From Phycisphaerae bacterium (GTDB lineage Bacteria > Planctomycetota > Phycisphaerae > UBA1845 > Fen-1342): a stretch of 64,000 bases of DNA. The notes beneath the pieces were generated by a model. The model was not told the origin of the DNA, made no database searches, and saw only the letters and a list, made by a program, of their open reading frames with translations. Position numbers and translations under genes: made by a program. Positions within the stretch are counted from its first letter, which is position 1. Each line of letters begins with the position of its first letter. This document shows, in pieces, positions 52,118 to 63,732 of this stretch. The stretch is taken from contig JAJVHV010000012.1 in NCBI GenBank assembly GCA_022072445.1, positions 35,546-99,545 on the forward strand, in the 5' to 3' direction.

Positions 52118-53191
52118 TCATTCGGATCCGTATTTGTCCCTCATTCGACGTCGGGCGGCCTTGTGCAGGGCTTTCCAACGTGCCTTGTGCTCGGCCCGCG
52201 CGAGCGGGTTGAACTCGAAAGCGATCCGCTGCTGATCGCGAAGCAGCTTGCGGTAGTTCTCAAGGCGGTCGGCGCCCAGCTCGCCGCGCTGAATCGCGGC
52301 CTGGATGGCGCAGCCGGGCTCGGTCTGATGCTCGCAGTCGCGGAATCGGCAACTCGCCGCGAGCTCGGCGAGGTCGGAAAACGCGACCTCGAGGTCATCG
52401 GCCGATGCCGCGGGCGCGAGCGCGCGCATTCCGGGCGTGTCGATGATCACGCCGGCGTCGGGAATCGGCAGCAGCTCGCGGGCCGTGGTCGTGTGGCGTC
52501 CACGTCCGTCGTGGGCGCGGACGGCATTGGTGCGCAGCCGGCCGTCGCCCAGGAGTGCGTTGATGATGGTCGACTTTCCGACGCCCGACGAGCCGACCAG
52601 GGCCGCGGTCAGGCCGGCCGCTACATACGGCCGAAGTGCCTCGAGGCCCTCGTGATGCAGCGCGCTGAGCACAAGGACCGGCGCGCCGATCGCCGCCGAT
52701 TCGACCGCGGCGACGCGAGGCGCGAGATCGGCACACACATCCGCCTTGTTCAACACAACAACGGGCCTCACGCCGCCGGAATGCGCCAGAGCGAGGTAGC
52801 GCTCCAGGCGGCGCACGTTGAAGTCGCTGTCGAGTCCCATGCAGATCAGGAGATAGTCGATGTTCGCCGCGATCGGCTGCTCGCCGCTGTTGCCCGCGCC
52901 CCATCGCAGGATGAACGAGCGGCGCGGCAGGAGGGCGTGAATCTGCGCGGCGCTGCCGCCGTCGCGCGGCCTGATGGCGACCCAGTCGCCGACGACGGGG
53001 AGCGCGGCCCGGTCGAGGGCCGCGTGCCGCATGGCGCCGCTGACAGTGGCGCGAAGGGCGCGGCGTTCGGTGTAGAGGACGTAGCCCAGGCGGTCGTGCC
53101 GGGCGACGCGCGCCGGGAGCAGTCCGGGTCGAGATTGAGGAGTCAGGCAGGATTCCCAGGCGGGCGTCCAGCCAAGATGGATCAGGTTCAT
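52118..53191 (-). CDS. rsgA: Ribosome small-subunit biogenesis GTPase RsgA
   Basis: A 357-residue circularly permuted GTPase that matures the 30S subunit. An OB-fold comes first (TVSGAMRHAALDRAALPVVG). The GTPase motifs follow in permuted order: G4 VVLNKADVCADL near residue 150, G1 LVGSSGVGKSTIINALLG near 200, G3 IDTPGMRAL near 250. The C-terminal zinc site is CRFRDCEHQTEPGCAIQAAI, the canonical Cys-x4-Cys-x-His-x5-Cys pattern. ATG 53191 gives the family length, with a weak AGGA upstream. It stands alone, on the far side of a repeat tract from the M50 operon. Confidence 0.95.
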   Translation of the reverse strand: MNLIHLGWTPAWESCLTPQSRPGLLPARVARHDRLGYVLYTERRALRATVSGAMRHAALDRAALPVVGDWVAIRPRDGGSAAQIHALLPRRSFILRWGAGNSGEQPIAANIDYLLICMGLDSDFNVRRLERYLALAHSGGVRPVVVLNKADVCADLAPRVAAVESAAIGAPVLVLSALHHEGLEALRPYVAAGLTAALVGSSGVGKSTIINALLGDGRLRTNAVRAHDGRGRHTTTARELLPIPDAGVIIDTPGMRALAPAASADDLEVAFSDLAELAASCRFRDCEHQTEPGCAIQAAIQRGELGADRLENYRKLLRDQQRIAFEFNPLARAEHKARWKALHKAARRRMRDKYGSE

Positions 53192-53696
53192 GTCGGATGT
53201 CGTCCTGCAAGCGTGCGCCGTTTCATGGGGCGCGGGTTCGGGTCATATTCCGCATGCGGCGCGCGCGGCCATGTGCGGCGCGACGCAGCGAGATCGACGA
53301 TTTCAGTATGGACGGAACGGAGCGCGGCGAGGGAGCGCCACGCGCATCAGCACAATGCGCGGTGCGTGCGGCCGGGAGTGATCAGCGAGGCGGTGGTAAG
53401 ACGGTACGGCGGAACAAACCTGCTTCGCGGATCAAGTCAGGCGCGGATCGCCGGCACAAGCCGGACCCGGATCGGGGCGTTGGTGGTCATAGGTCTTCGA
53501 TCCTCCTGTTGGCCCGAGATTCACCGCTCAACGGCGCCGACATGTGCCGAGCGCCGACGGCGGTGTATGGCAAATTGTACCACTCCTGTGCCCCGACATG
53601 CAATGCGTGCGTCCGTGCTCCTGCCGATGCGGAGCTGCTGTCCGTGCTCTTCCGTGCGGGGGTGCGACCATGATGGTACGCGAGGCACATGACAAA
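53192..53696. other. About 500-base gap, no gene seen
   Basis: Between rsgA and the next terminator. Open frames such as that at 53197-53673 lack ribosome sites and have compositionally random, Arg/Ala-rich products. No repeat or RNA gene was recognised. It may hold the rsgA promoter. Confidence 0.5.
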
Positions 53697-53732
53697 CGAA
53701 CCGCACCCGCCGGAAGTGGCGGGTGCGGTTCG
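53697..53732. terminator. 15-bp perfect hairpin, terminator of the dockerin-protein gene
   Basis: CGAACCGCACCCGCC (53697-53711) pairs perfectly with GGCGGGTGCGGTTCG (53718-53732) around GGAAGT. On the minus strand it follows the stop at 53770 by 37 bases and is trailed by TTTG, so it fits an intrinsic terminator of that gene. Confidence 0.75.
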
Positions 53733-53769
53733 CGGATTCAAATTACGTCCGGCGCCGGGTGCCGACAGG

Positions 53770-55272
53770 TCAACACGAGCCGCCGGAGAGCGCGGCGACG
53801 AATCCGTCGACGTCGAATCCGTTGACTGAACCGTCGGCGTTGACATCGCCGGCACACGACGAGCAGGGCGTGCCGCCGCCGGTCAGCAGCTCGACGAGCG
53901 GGTCGATGTCGAAGCCGTTCACCGAGCCGTCGCAGTTCGTATCGCACGGATTGCACGCGCTCGGAATCGCCAGCCGCACAAACGCGTCGCCAATGCCCGA
54001 TCCGGCGCTGTTGCGCAGCGTCAGCAGCATGTACACCTTCATGTCGTCGGTGAGGAACATGTCGTTGGGCTGGAAGCTGGCGATGAAAGCGTCGTCGTCG
54101 AAGCTGCCGTCGCCATCGACATCGAGCGCGTCGCCTTCGCGCGCCAGCACCAGTGTGCCGTTCAGCGTCAGGACGTTATCGGTGTTGGCGTCGCCGATGT
54201 CGGTGCTGCCGGCCAGCAGCCAGTCGCCCAGACGGTTGCCCGTAAAAGCCGAAAAGACCGCCGTCCAGTGTTCGCCGGCGGCGATTTCATCGCCGGTCTT
54301 GGCGACCAGCACGCCGTTGCGCACGGCCCAGTCGTTGTCGCTCGGGTCGTCGCCGCGGCTGAACCAGTCGCCGTTGGTGAGCATGCGGGTGAAGAAGATA
54401 TCGGCGAGCGTGACACCCGAGCCGGCGACCGGCGAACCTTCCTGCAGGACGATGTCGTCGTCGACCGCGAGGATCAGATCGATGGCCGTGTTGGCGTTTT
54501 CGGTGTCGCCTTCGGCGAACCAGTGTGCCCCGTCGGGCGTCCCGCCGGCGTCGGAGAGACCGAAGCTGTCCCAAACCTCGCCGTCGATGGGGCTAATGCC
54601 CGATTGCCGGAATGACGTGTCGCCCATGAAGAACGCCGGATAGCGCGACGAGTGGCAATTCGTGATGGGCGTGTTGACGAAACCGAGGGTCGCGCCGTCA
54701 TTCAGCAGAAAGACCGAGGCGATCGAGTTGCCAAATTTCTCGTCGCCGGAACTTCCGACGGGGTTGTCCACGAGGCCGAGCGCGTCGTCGCCCATCTGGA
54801 GGACGATCGTGTGCACGCCGCCGATGTACGTTACGACTTTCTCGAAGACAGCGGAATCGCCGCCGCGCGCCCGGGCGCTGAATCCGATCTCGCCCAATTC
54901 GTTCCACGAAGCGGGTCCGGGCGAGTCGAAGAAGTCGTACAGCTCGCCAGTGACGCCCCCCTGAAACGGCTGGCCGTCCTGCGCGAACGCGTTTCCGCTG
55001 GTGCCGGCGCCCAGCACCAGGATCGAGTCGAGCGACGAGCCCTGGTTCGTGCGGCCCTTGACCATCCACTCCGCGCCGTCTGGACTGATCGAAAGGTCTT
55101 CGATCGCCGACCATTCGGCGAACGCCGGATCGCCGACCGCGTCCTTGGCGCCGGGAACGACCGCGGTCGGGCTGCCGGCGATTTCGGTGTAGATGACCTC
55201 GATGTCGTTGGCGCTGGCCGCGGAAGCCACGACGACTGCCATGCAGCATACGGAGAATGCGTACCGAAGCAT
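53770..55272 (-). CDS. Exported dockerin-tailed protein
   Basis: A 500-residue protein. ATG 55272 has AGGAGGTGAAGC upstream, the strongest ribosome site in the window, and a signal peptide (MLRYAFSVCCMAVVVASA). The main domain is beta-rich with repeated short motifs of a surface or propeller-like fold (EWSAIEDLSISPDGAEWM; GGVTGELYDFFDSPGP; GDDPSDNDWAVRNGVLV). No catalytic motif was recognised. The C-terminus has two dockerin-like calcium loops, CDTNCDGSVNGFDIDPLV and GDVNADGSVNGFDVDGFV, matching those of the protein at 43912-46035. The dockerin-like ends probably mediate sorting or assembly in planctomycetes, although no cohesin was seen here. Confidence 0.8.
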   Translation of the reverse strand: MLRYAFSVCCMAVVVASAASANDIEVIYTEIAGSPTAVVPGAKDAVGDPAFAEWSAIEDLSISPDGAEWMVKGRTNQGSSLDSILVLGAGTSGNAFAQDGQPFQGGVTGELYDFFDSPGPASWNELGEIGFSARARGGDSAVFEKVVTYIGGVHTIVLQMGDDALGLVDNPVGSSGDEKFGNSIASVFLLNDGATLGFVNTPITNCHSSRYPAFFMGDTSFRQSGISPIDGEVWDSFGLSDAGGTPDGAHWFAEGDTENANTAIDLILAVDDDIVLQEGSPVAGSGVTLADIFFTRMLTNGDWFSRGDDPSDNDWAVRNGVLVAKTGDEIAAGEHWTAVFSAFTGNRLGDWLLAGSTDIGDANTDNVLTLNGTLVLAREGDALDVDGDGSFDDDAFIASFQPNDMFLTDDMKVYMLLTLRNSAGSGIGDAFVRLAIPSACNPCDTNCDGSVNGFDIDPLVELLTGGGTPCSSCAGDVNADGSVNGFDVDGFVAALSGGSC

Positions 55273-55507
55273 GCTTCACCTCCTGCGAAAACGCGACGCC
55301 CCCGTCATCACTTCAGTCAGCGTTCATGATAAGCCCCGCAGGCGTTCGGCGGGAGACAATCCGTCGGTTTCGGATGCACGTTGTCGCAAGTGGCTTGGTG
55401 AGTACACAGCGGTCCGGAAACACTCAGCAACACGCGGGCGGCCGCGCCGTCGGTGGCACACGGCCCGATGGCGACGCGCCGCGCTCGCGAGCGCTTTCAA
55501 AGCCGCG

Positions 55508-55513
55508 TATGAT
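55508..55513 (+). promoter_or_regulatory. Possible -10 element for ppdK
   Basis: TATGAT at 55508-55513 (5 of 6) stands 70 bases before the ppdK start, in a 312-base gap that otherwise shows no gene. A matching -35 is poor (TCGCGA at 55485-55490). Confidence 0.3.
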
Positions 55514-55584
55514 TCCCCCCTTCGTTTCATACGAGCGACCTGGTGCTCAGGTCCAGTCCTCGCAGTCGGAGTGTGGCGGAAATC

Positions 55585-58428
<2,844 letters not shown>

Positions 58429-58436
58429 AAGCTAAG

Positions 58437-58467
58437 AAAGAGTGCGGGCGTTTGGCCCGCACTCTTT
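58437..58467. terminator. Bidirectional hairpin between ppdK and the collagen-like lipoprotein gene
   Basis: AAAGAGTGCGGGC (58437-58449) pairs with GCCCGCACTCTTT (58455-58467) around GTTTG, with T-runs flanking it on both strands (TTTT ahead at 58465-58468; AAA on the other side). It terminates ppdK and the convergent gene ending at 58494. Confidence 0.8.
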
Positions 58468-58493
58468 TCGTGTCCGGCGAGTTGAATTCACTA

Positions 58494-59600
58494 CTAGAAC
58501 ATCGAGGTCGGATCAGCGGTAATGTTGTTGGTCAGTCCGGTGGCCCCGTCAGCCGCATTGGTGGGGGCGATCGGGCTGGCGCCCGTAATGCTCCCGCCGC
58601 TGCCACCGTTGCCGCCACAGGCGCCGCCGCCCGCGCCCGCCGCGCGGGTCGTGGAGGTGACGTTGCCGTTGACTCGGCCGGCTTTCCCGCCGACGACGTT
58701 CTGGATGCCGCGTCCGTTGGGGAAGCTCGCTGCAATGACGTAGATGATGCCGCCGCCGCCGCCACCACCCGGCGCGGTGGCGGAGCTGCTATCCCCGCCG
58801 TTGCCGCCGTTGGCCTCGATGACGCCGTTGTTGACGAACTCGGCGGGTGTCGCGAGAACGATCAGTCCACCCGCGCCGCCGCCGTCACCATTGAAGGTGG
58901 TTTGTCCATTGGCACGGACGACGCCCGCCGGGCCGACGGTAATGCCGCCACGTGCCAGGATCGTGACGCAGCCACCGCCGTCGCCGCCAATCGACAGGGC
59001 CACGCCGCCACCGCCGCCGCCGGTAAACGGCGGAAGCGGAATCGAGGCGCCCACAGCCACGGCGATTCCGCCGCTTCCGCCAAAGACCGGACTCGGGCTG
59101 GTCGCCTGGATTCCGTTCATGGCGGGGCGCCGCGCGACGCCGACATCCGCGTTATTGGGAGTCGATCCGCCGTTCAAGATCGCACCAAAGGCGTCGGAGA
59201 AGACGACGATCGTGCCGTCAATCGTGCAGCGTCCGCTGCAGCGGATGACCATGCCGCTGGGCACGAAAAGCGTGGTCCCGGTGGCCACGGTGAGATCGGT
59301 GAACTGGAGGTTGAAATCGTCAAGCGTCTCGTTGACGGCGACGTTTTTCGCACCCGCCGAGCCGTCGCCATAGACGCGCATCTGGCCGTCTTCGCCGGGT
59401 TCGCCCTGCGGCCCTTGCGTCCCTTGGGGCCCTTGCGGCCCCTGCGGGCCGGGAGGCCCCTGCTCGCCGGCGACGTTCTGCTTGTTGGCTGAGGGCGACG
59501 GGTCGTCGAACACGCCGGAATCTTCAGACGGGCAACCGCCCATGGTGCAGGACAGCAGGGTCGCGATAATCGTCGTGACAGTCGGGATCAGGCGTTTCAT
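58494..59600 (-). CDS. Lipoprotein with collagen-like stalk and glycine-rich repeats
   Basis: A 368-residue protein. ATG 59600 has AAGGAG upstream and the lipobox TMGGC. A collagen-like Gly-x-y stalk of about seven triplets follows ([19 protein letters not shown]). The rest is a beta-helix-like, Gly-rich domain ([54 protein letters not shown]). The stalk may form trimers, as in bacterial collagen-like proteins, and the body resembles passenger-type repeats. Cysteines occur in CSGRCT and GGGCVT. Probably anchored on the outer leaflet as a surface lipoprotein. Ligand unknown. Confidence 0.75.
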   Translation of the reverse strand: MKRLIPTVTTIIATLLSCTMGGCPSEDSGVFDDPSPSANKQNVAGEQGPPGPQGPQGPQGTQGPQGEPGEDGQMRVYGDGSAGAKNVAVNETLDDFNLQFTDLTVATGTTLFVPSGMVIRCSGRCTIDGTIVVFSDAFGAILNGGSTPNNADVGVARRPAMNGIQATSPSPVFGGSGGIAVAVGASIPLPPFTGGGGGGVALSIGGDGGGCVTILARGGITVGPAGVVRANGQTTFNGDGGGAGGLIVLATPAEFVNNGVIEANGGNGGDSSSATAPGGGGGGGIIYVIAASFPNGRGIQNVVGGKAGRVNGNVTSTTRAAGAGGGACGGNGGSGGSITGASPIAPTNAADGATGLTNNITADPTSMF

Positions 59601-59868
59601 GAACTCGCTCCTTTGTGTGACGGTCGGTGGACCGTCCATTGCGTTCTCGTTCGCGACTCGGCCCGAGATGCCGAGCCTCAGCGTCAATCTCCGGAGCGAG
59701 CGGAAGGGGGCGACTTACACGCGGGCACGTCGGAAATTCTTCGAAAGACATATTTCCGACATGACGCAGCGTTAATGTGCGTTCGCGGCCGTGCTGACGG
59801 GCCGGCTGGCGATATCATCGGCGCGGCATGACGCCGAGCGGAAATCTGACTGAGGCGAAACAGAACAC

Positions 59869-61020
59869 ATGAGGCGGTCTCCCGATCCGGCCTGGCGCGG
59901 TGCCCTGCTGCCGGTTCTCCTCCTGGCTGGACCGCTGTTTGCGGACCGCGCGGCGGCACATGATCTGGCATTTGTCTCGGCAACGCTGACACTCCGCGCG
60001 GACGGGTCATTCAGACTTGACCTGTTGAGCGACCTCGACGCGCGCCTGGTCGGCGTGGCACCGGGCGGTGTGACGCACGAGATGGAAGCCGCGCTCGGCG
60101 AGCTCTCCACGGAACAATGGGATGAGCTACTGGATCAACTGCGCGCGTATTTCGAGCGCAGTGTGCGAATGGATTTTGACGACGTTCAGGTGCACTTCGA
60201 GGTTGACTTTCCCGAACATGAGACCGCGCTGGCGCTGCCGTCGACGGGTGCGCCTTTGCCAGGCCACACGGCGCGCCTGTCGGGCGTCTGGCCGCTCGGC
60301 GCCGAGTCGCTGGTCTTCCGGGCGTCGCGCGCGCTCGGACCGGTCACACTTCGGGTGAACTTTCCGGACGCGGCGCGTGCCCCGCACGTGCAGGCGATGC
60401 CCGCGGGGGCGGCGTCGCTGCCGGTGGCGCTCTCACCCGCCGCCCCACCACAGCCGTGGTGGGCGGTTCTCGGGCAATATCTGATCCTGGGCTTTGAGCA
60501 CATCCTGCCCAAGGGACTGGATCACATCCTGTTCGTGCTGAGCCTGTTTCTGCTGAGCTCCCGCACATCGGCACTGCTGTGGCAGGTCACGATGTTCACG
60601 ATTGCCCACTCGATCACGCTGGCGCTGGCGATGTACGAGGTCGTTTCGCTGCCGTCGAGCGTCGTCGAACCGCTCATCGCACTTTCCATCGCCTGCGTCG
60701 CCAGCGAAAACGTCGTCGCCACGCGATTGTCGCCGTGGCGGCCGGCGGTCGTCTTCGCTTTCGGGCTGCTGCACGGGCTGGGGTTCGCGGGCGTGCTGAC
60801 CGAGCTCGGGCTGCCACGTGGCGATTTCGCCGTCGCGCTGGCCGGGTTCAACGTCGGCGTCGAGGCCGGCCAGCTCGCGGTTCTCGTGCTGGCGCTGGCG
60901 GCGGTCGGTTGGTTTCGGCGGGCGAAGTGGTATCGACCGCGGCTCGCGGTGCCGGCATCGTGCCTGATTGCCATGGTCGGGTTGTTCTGGGCGGTTCAGC
61001 GGACGTTCGGCATGGACTGA
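59869..61020 (+). CDS. HupE/UreJ-like membrane protein
   Basis: A 383-residue integral membrane protein. ATG 59869 starts a signal/anchor (ALLPVLLLAGPLFADRAAAH). A periplasmic domain of about 170 residues (THEMEAALGELSTEQWDEL; HVQAMPAGAASLPV) precedes six or so membrane segments. The family signature is in the membrane part: LILGFEHILPKGLDHILFVL, TMFTIAHSITLALAMYEVVS, and VFAFGLLHGLGFAG, with conserved His residues. HupE/UreJ proteins transport nickel or cobalt for hydrogenase or urease, but no such genes are here, so the ion is unknown. A weak ribosome site. The next gene starts 71 bases downstream on the same strand. Confidence 0.85.
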   Translation: MRRSPDPAWRGALLPVLLLAGPLFADRAAAHDLAFVSATLTLRADGSFRLDLLSDLDARLVGVAPGGVTHEMEAALGELSTEQWDELLDQLRAYFERSVRMDFDDVQVHFEVDFPEHETALALPSTGAPLPGHTARLSGVWPLGAESLVFRASRALGPVTLRVNFPDAARAPHVQAMPAGAASLPVALSPAAPPQPWWAVLGQYLILGFEHILPKGLDHILFVLSLFLLSSRTSALLWQVTMFTIAHSITLALAMYEVVSLPSSVVEPLIALSIACVASENVVATRLSPWRPAVVFAFGLLHGLGFAGVLTELGLPRGDFAVALAGFNVGVEAGQLAVLVLALAAVGWFRRAKWYRPRLAVPASCLIAMVGLFWAVQRTFGMD

Positions 61021-61091
61021 GCGCCGCGGCCCGGCGGGCCGTGCGATTGTCAACCGAATGGGCGCACCAGAATGCGGATGGAGGACAAATC

Positions 61092-62393
61092 ATGCTCGCT
61101 GCTCCGCTGTGTCTGCTGTTGAGCGGACTCGCGCTTCAGGCCGACGAGAAGCCGTCGCCACCGCCGATGCCCGACTTCAAGACGCGGGTGGACTACGCGG
61201 CGTGGCTGGCGAAGCAGGTGCGCGGCGCCGATGGACCGGAGCGGAATGCTGCGCCGCTGTATGAGGAGATTTTCAAGCTCGGCGACTCCAAGAAGGCGGT
61301 CGAAGAGCTGGGATTCGCGGGGTTTCGCACAACGGCGCAGCCCGGCGTGCGGGCCGCGCCCTGGGACGCGGCCGAGCACCAGGATTGGGAAGCCGGCTAT
61401 CAGAAGACGCGCGCCCTGGTGAAATCCTATCGCGAAGCGGCGGCGCGGCCGTACGTTCTCTTCGAAGACAACGTGAAGCAGATATCGGACGATCCGAAAG
61501 CGTGCCTGGTGCAGTTCATGCTTCCGCACCTGCCGCCGATTCGGGCCTGCGCCAAGGGCGCGTTGGAGAACGCCTGGCGGCTGGAGAATGGCGCCGTCCC
61601 GGTCGATCCCTTTCTCCTCGCGTGCGAGGCGAACCTGAACGTCGCCCGGCAGCTCTCGCGCGATCCGTTTGTGATCAGTCATCTTGTCGCCATCTCCATT
61701 CAGGCCATCACCTATGAGGACCTGCGGTTGGCCTTGAAGCACGACGTCTTCAGCAAGGCGCAGCGGCCGCGCATCACGCGGCTGCTCGACCGGTACGCGA
61801 ACCCGCTGAGTCACTGGCGCAGCATGATTGAGGGTGAGTTGGCCAGTCTGCTCGATCTGCTCCAAGTCCCGGAAATCCCGGCTGATTTGGATGCGGAGGG
61901 CATGTTTGCCAAGTCGCGCCCGAGCGACGAGCCGGGACGCAAGGCGGCGGCCAGCGCGCTGGCCGCGGCGGCGGTGCGCATGATCGCATTCGCCGAGCTT
62001 CCAGCGGGGCATCAGAAGATCAGCGAGCTGGCCGCGATCACCAACCAGCACGAGATCGAATTCGTGCGCATGTTCGAGCTCAGCCGGGCCTTCGCGCTCC
62101 TGAGGCGCGGCGTCGCCGCGCAGCGCGGAACGCGGCTGCTGTACGAGATATTCATCTACCGCGACCGGAACGGGCACTGGCCGGTTTCGCTCAACGAGCT
62201 GCCGAAGGCAGTGCTCGACAACGCGGGGACCGATCCGATCAGCGGCGAGCGTTTCGTCTATCGCGTCGAGGGCGATCGGTTCAAGCTGTACAGCGTTGCG
62301 GAGAACGGCGTCGACGACGGCGGGCAGCACGACCCGAAATGGGGCGACGGCGACTCGGCCGTGGACTTCGTCTTCTGGCCCATTCCTGAGTAG
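61092..62393 (+). CDS. Exported protein with pseudopilin-like tail, paralogue of the 4198-6579 product
   Basis: A 433-residue protein. ATG 61092 has GGAGG seven bases upstream and a signal peptide (MLAAPLCLLLSGLALQAD). The body is helical (NAAPLYEEIFKLGDSKKAVEE; DEPGRKAAASALAAAAVRM), with FMLPHLPPIRACAKGALENA near the centre. The C-terminal 80 residues are RDRNGHWPVSLNELPKAVLD, then GERFVYRVEGDRFKLYSVAENG and DDGGQHD. They parallel the end of the larger protein at 4198-6579, including the LYS-G-NG-DDGG motif resembling GspG pseudopilins. Role unknown. The upstream frame to 60579 is antisense-like sequence and not used. Confidence 0.8.
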   Translation: MLAAPLCLLLSGLALQADEKPSPPPMPDFKTRVDYAAWLAKQVRGADGPERNAAPLYEEIFKLGDSKKAVEELGFAGFRTTAQPGVRAAPWDAAEHQDWEAGYQKTRALVKSYREAAARPYVLFEDNVKQISDDPKACLVQFMLPHLPPIRACAKGALENAWRLENGAVPVDPFLLACEANLNVARQLSRDPFVISHLVAISIQAITYEDLRLALKHDVFSKAQRPRITRLLDRYANPLSHWRSMIEGELASLLDLLQVPEIPADLDAEGMFAKSRPSDEPGRKAAASALAAAAVRMIAFAELPAGHQKISELAAITNQHEIEFVRMFELSRAFALLRRGVAAQRGTRLLYEIFIYRDRNGHWPVSLNELPKAVLDNAGTDPISGERFVYRVEGDRFKLYSVAENGVDDGGQHDPKWGDGDSAVDFVFWPIPE

Positions 62394-62440
62394 CGGCACT
62401 TGCCTACGGTCAGCGCCTGCTGGGTGTTGTGTCTTGAACT

Positions 62441-63082
62441 TCACGCCCGGATCGGCGCGCGGTACAGCCCATGGCTGGCGATGTACTCCCCCACCGCGTC
62501 CGGCACCAGGTAGCGAATCGAACGCCCCTCCGCCACGCGCTGCCGCACTTGCGTCGCCGAGATGTCCACCAGCGGCGTATCGAGCACGTGGCGTCTGATG
62601 TGGACAACGGCGTCGGCGCCGATCAGTGCCTGAAGCGCGGAAAGGTCGGGCCAAGGGCGACCCGGCCGGCCGGCCGTCACGATGGTGCAGGCCGCGACGA
62701 GGTCGGCCACGCGATACCAGGTGACCAGTTCAGCCAGCGAGTCCATGCCGATCAGCCAAAACACGCGCGACCCCGGCCGCTGAGCGCGAAAGTGATTCAC
62801 CGTATTGAGCGTGTAGTTCCGGCCCGGTTGATGGAGCTCCCAGTCGCTCACGTTGAACATTGCATCGCCCGCCACGGCCAGCCGGCACATCTCCAGCCGA
62901 TGCGCCGCGTGCGTAAGCTGCGACGCGTCCTTGTGCGGCGGGCGGGCGCTGGGAATCAGGATGACCTGAGACAGGCCGAGCTGTTCGGCAACGGCACGAG
63001 CGATAATCAGGTGGCCGAGATGGACGGGGTCGAACGACCCGCCGAAGAGCAGCACGTCGTCGCCGCGCTGGGACGGTGTCAC
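62441..63082 (-). CDS. nadD: Nicotinate-nucleotide adenylyltransferase NadD
   Basis: A 213-residue enzyme that joins nicotinate mononucleotide and ATP to form deamido-NAD. The nucleotidyl-transferase motif is LLFGGSFDPVHLGHLIIARA near residue 12, followed by LIPSARPPHKDASQL and RLEMCRLAVAGD. The mid-part has VFWLIGMDSLAELVTWYRV, and DISATQVRQRVAEGRSIRYL gives the C-terminal ISxTxIR motif. The chosen start is GTG at 63082, which overlaps the stop of the upstream TPR gene by four bases (GTGA at 63079-63082), so the two are coupled. The open frame extends to 63211 but that part is antisense-like and precedes the coupling. Confidence 0.92.
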   Translation of the reverse strand: MTPSQRGDDVLLFGGSFDPVHLGHLIIARAVAEQLGLSQVILIPSARPPHKDASQLTHAAHRLEMCRLAVAGDAMFNVSDWELHQPGRNYTLNTVNHFRAQRPGSRVFWLIGMDSLAELVTWYRVADLVAACTIVTAGRPGRPWPDLSALQALIGADAVVHIRRHVLDTPLVDISATQVRQRVAEGRSIRYLVPDAVGEYIASHGLYRAPIRA

Positions 63083-63732
63083 GGCAGATTCGGTATGGGT
63101 GCGTGGGCGGCCAGCGCCAGAAACTGCCGCGCCAGCTCCTGCCGCGGGTTGATCGCCAGGGAGTCGCGGAAGGCGGCGGCGGCGGCGGCAAAGTCGCCAC
63201 GGCAGGCCCAAACCGTACCAAGGCCGGTCAGCGCACCGAAGTGCAGAGGATTGAGCGCGTAGGCAGTTTCGAACGCCGCGGCGGCCTCGTCATGGAGTTC
63301 GAGTTCGCAGGCGAGCAGGCCGCGCTGGTGGTGGGCCTCGGCAAACGTCGGCTCGTCGGCACACAGCGCTCGAATCGCCGCCAGTGCGTCGAACGGCGCC
63401 GCAGGCAGCAGGTCGAGCGCCGCGGCCAGCGCCCGATTGGCGGCGGGCGAGCCGGAGCGCAGCCAGATGCTCCAGAGCGCCTCCTCGACGACGGCGGCGA
63501 TGGCCGGCGAGTTATGGTGCAGCAGCGGAACGATCAGGCTCGCATCGGAAAGCTGAGCGTAATCCCCCAAGGCGGAAATCAGGGCGCTCGCATCGGCCTC
63601 GTCGAGCGAGCCGAGCCGCGCCCGCAGACGGGCGGCGCGGTCGTCGCTGCTTTCAAACGCGAAATCCGGCGGGTCGGCTGCGTAGGCGGGCAACTCGTCA
63701 TCTTCGCGCCGATGGCGCTGTGGCCAGTTCAT
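63079..63732 (-). CDS. TPR-like helical repeat protein
   Basis: A 217-residue protein, from ATG 63732 (GGAGCGGGG upstream). The N-terminal 60 residues are charged and Pro-rich (RHRREDDELPAYAADPPDF). HEAT-like and TPR-like helices follow: the segments SLIVPLLHHNSPAIAAVVE and RALCADEPTFAEAHHQRGLL, then ACELELHDEAAAAFETAYAL and GDFAAAAAAFRDSLAINP. The last two are classic TPR pairs with the Ala-x-x-x-Phe pattern. Its stop overlaps the nadD start. Such proteins scaffold interactions; the partner is unknown, but coupling with nadD suggests a housekeeping role. Confidence 0.8.
   Translation of the reverse strand: MNWPQRHRREDDELPAYAADPPDFAFESSDDRAARLRARLGSLDEADASALISALGDYAQLSDASLIVPLLHHNSPAIAAVVEEALWSIWLRSGSPAANRALAAALDLLPAAPFDALAAIRALCADEPTFAEAHHQRGLLACELELHDEAAAAFETAYALNPLHFGALTGLGTVWACRGDFAAAAAAFRDSLAINPRQELARQFLALAAHAPIPNLP

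Noticed and set aside
53197..53673. A 158-residue frame in the gap after rsgA
   Set aside because: No ribosome site, random composition, and it runs toward the terminator of the opposing gene.
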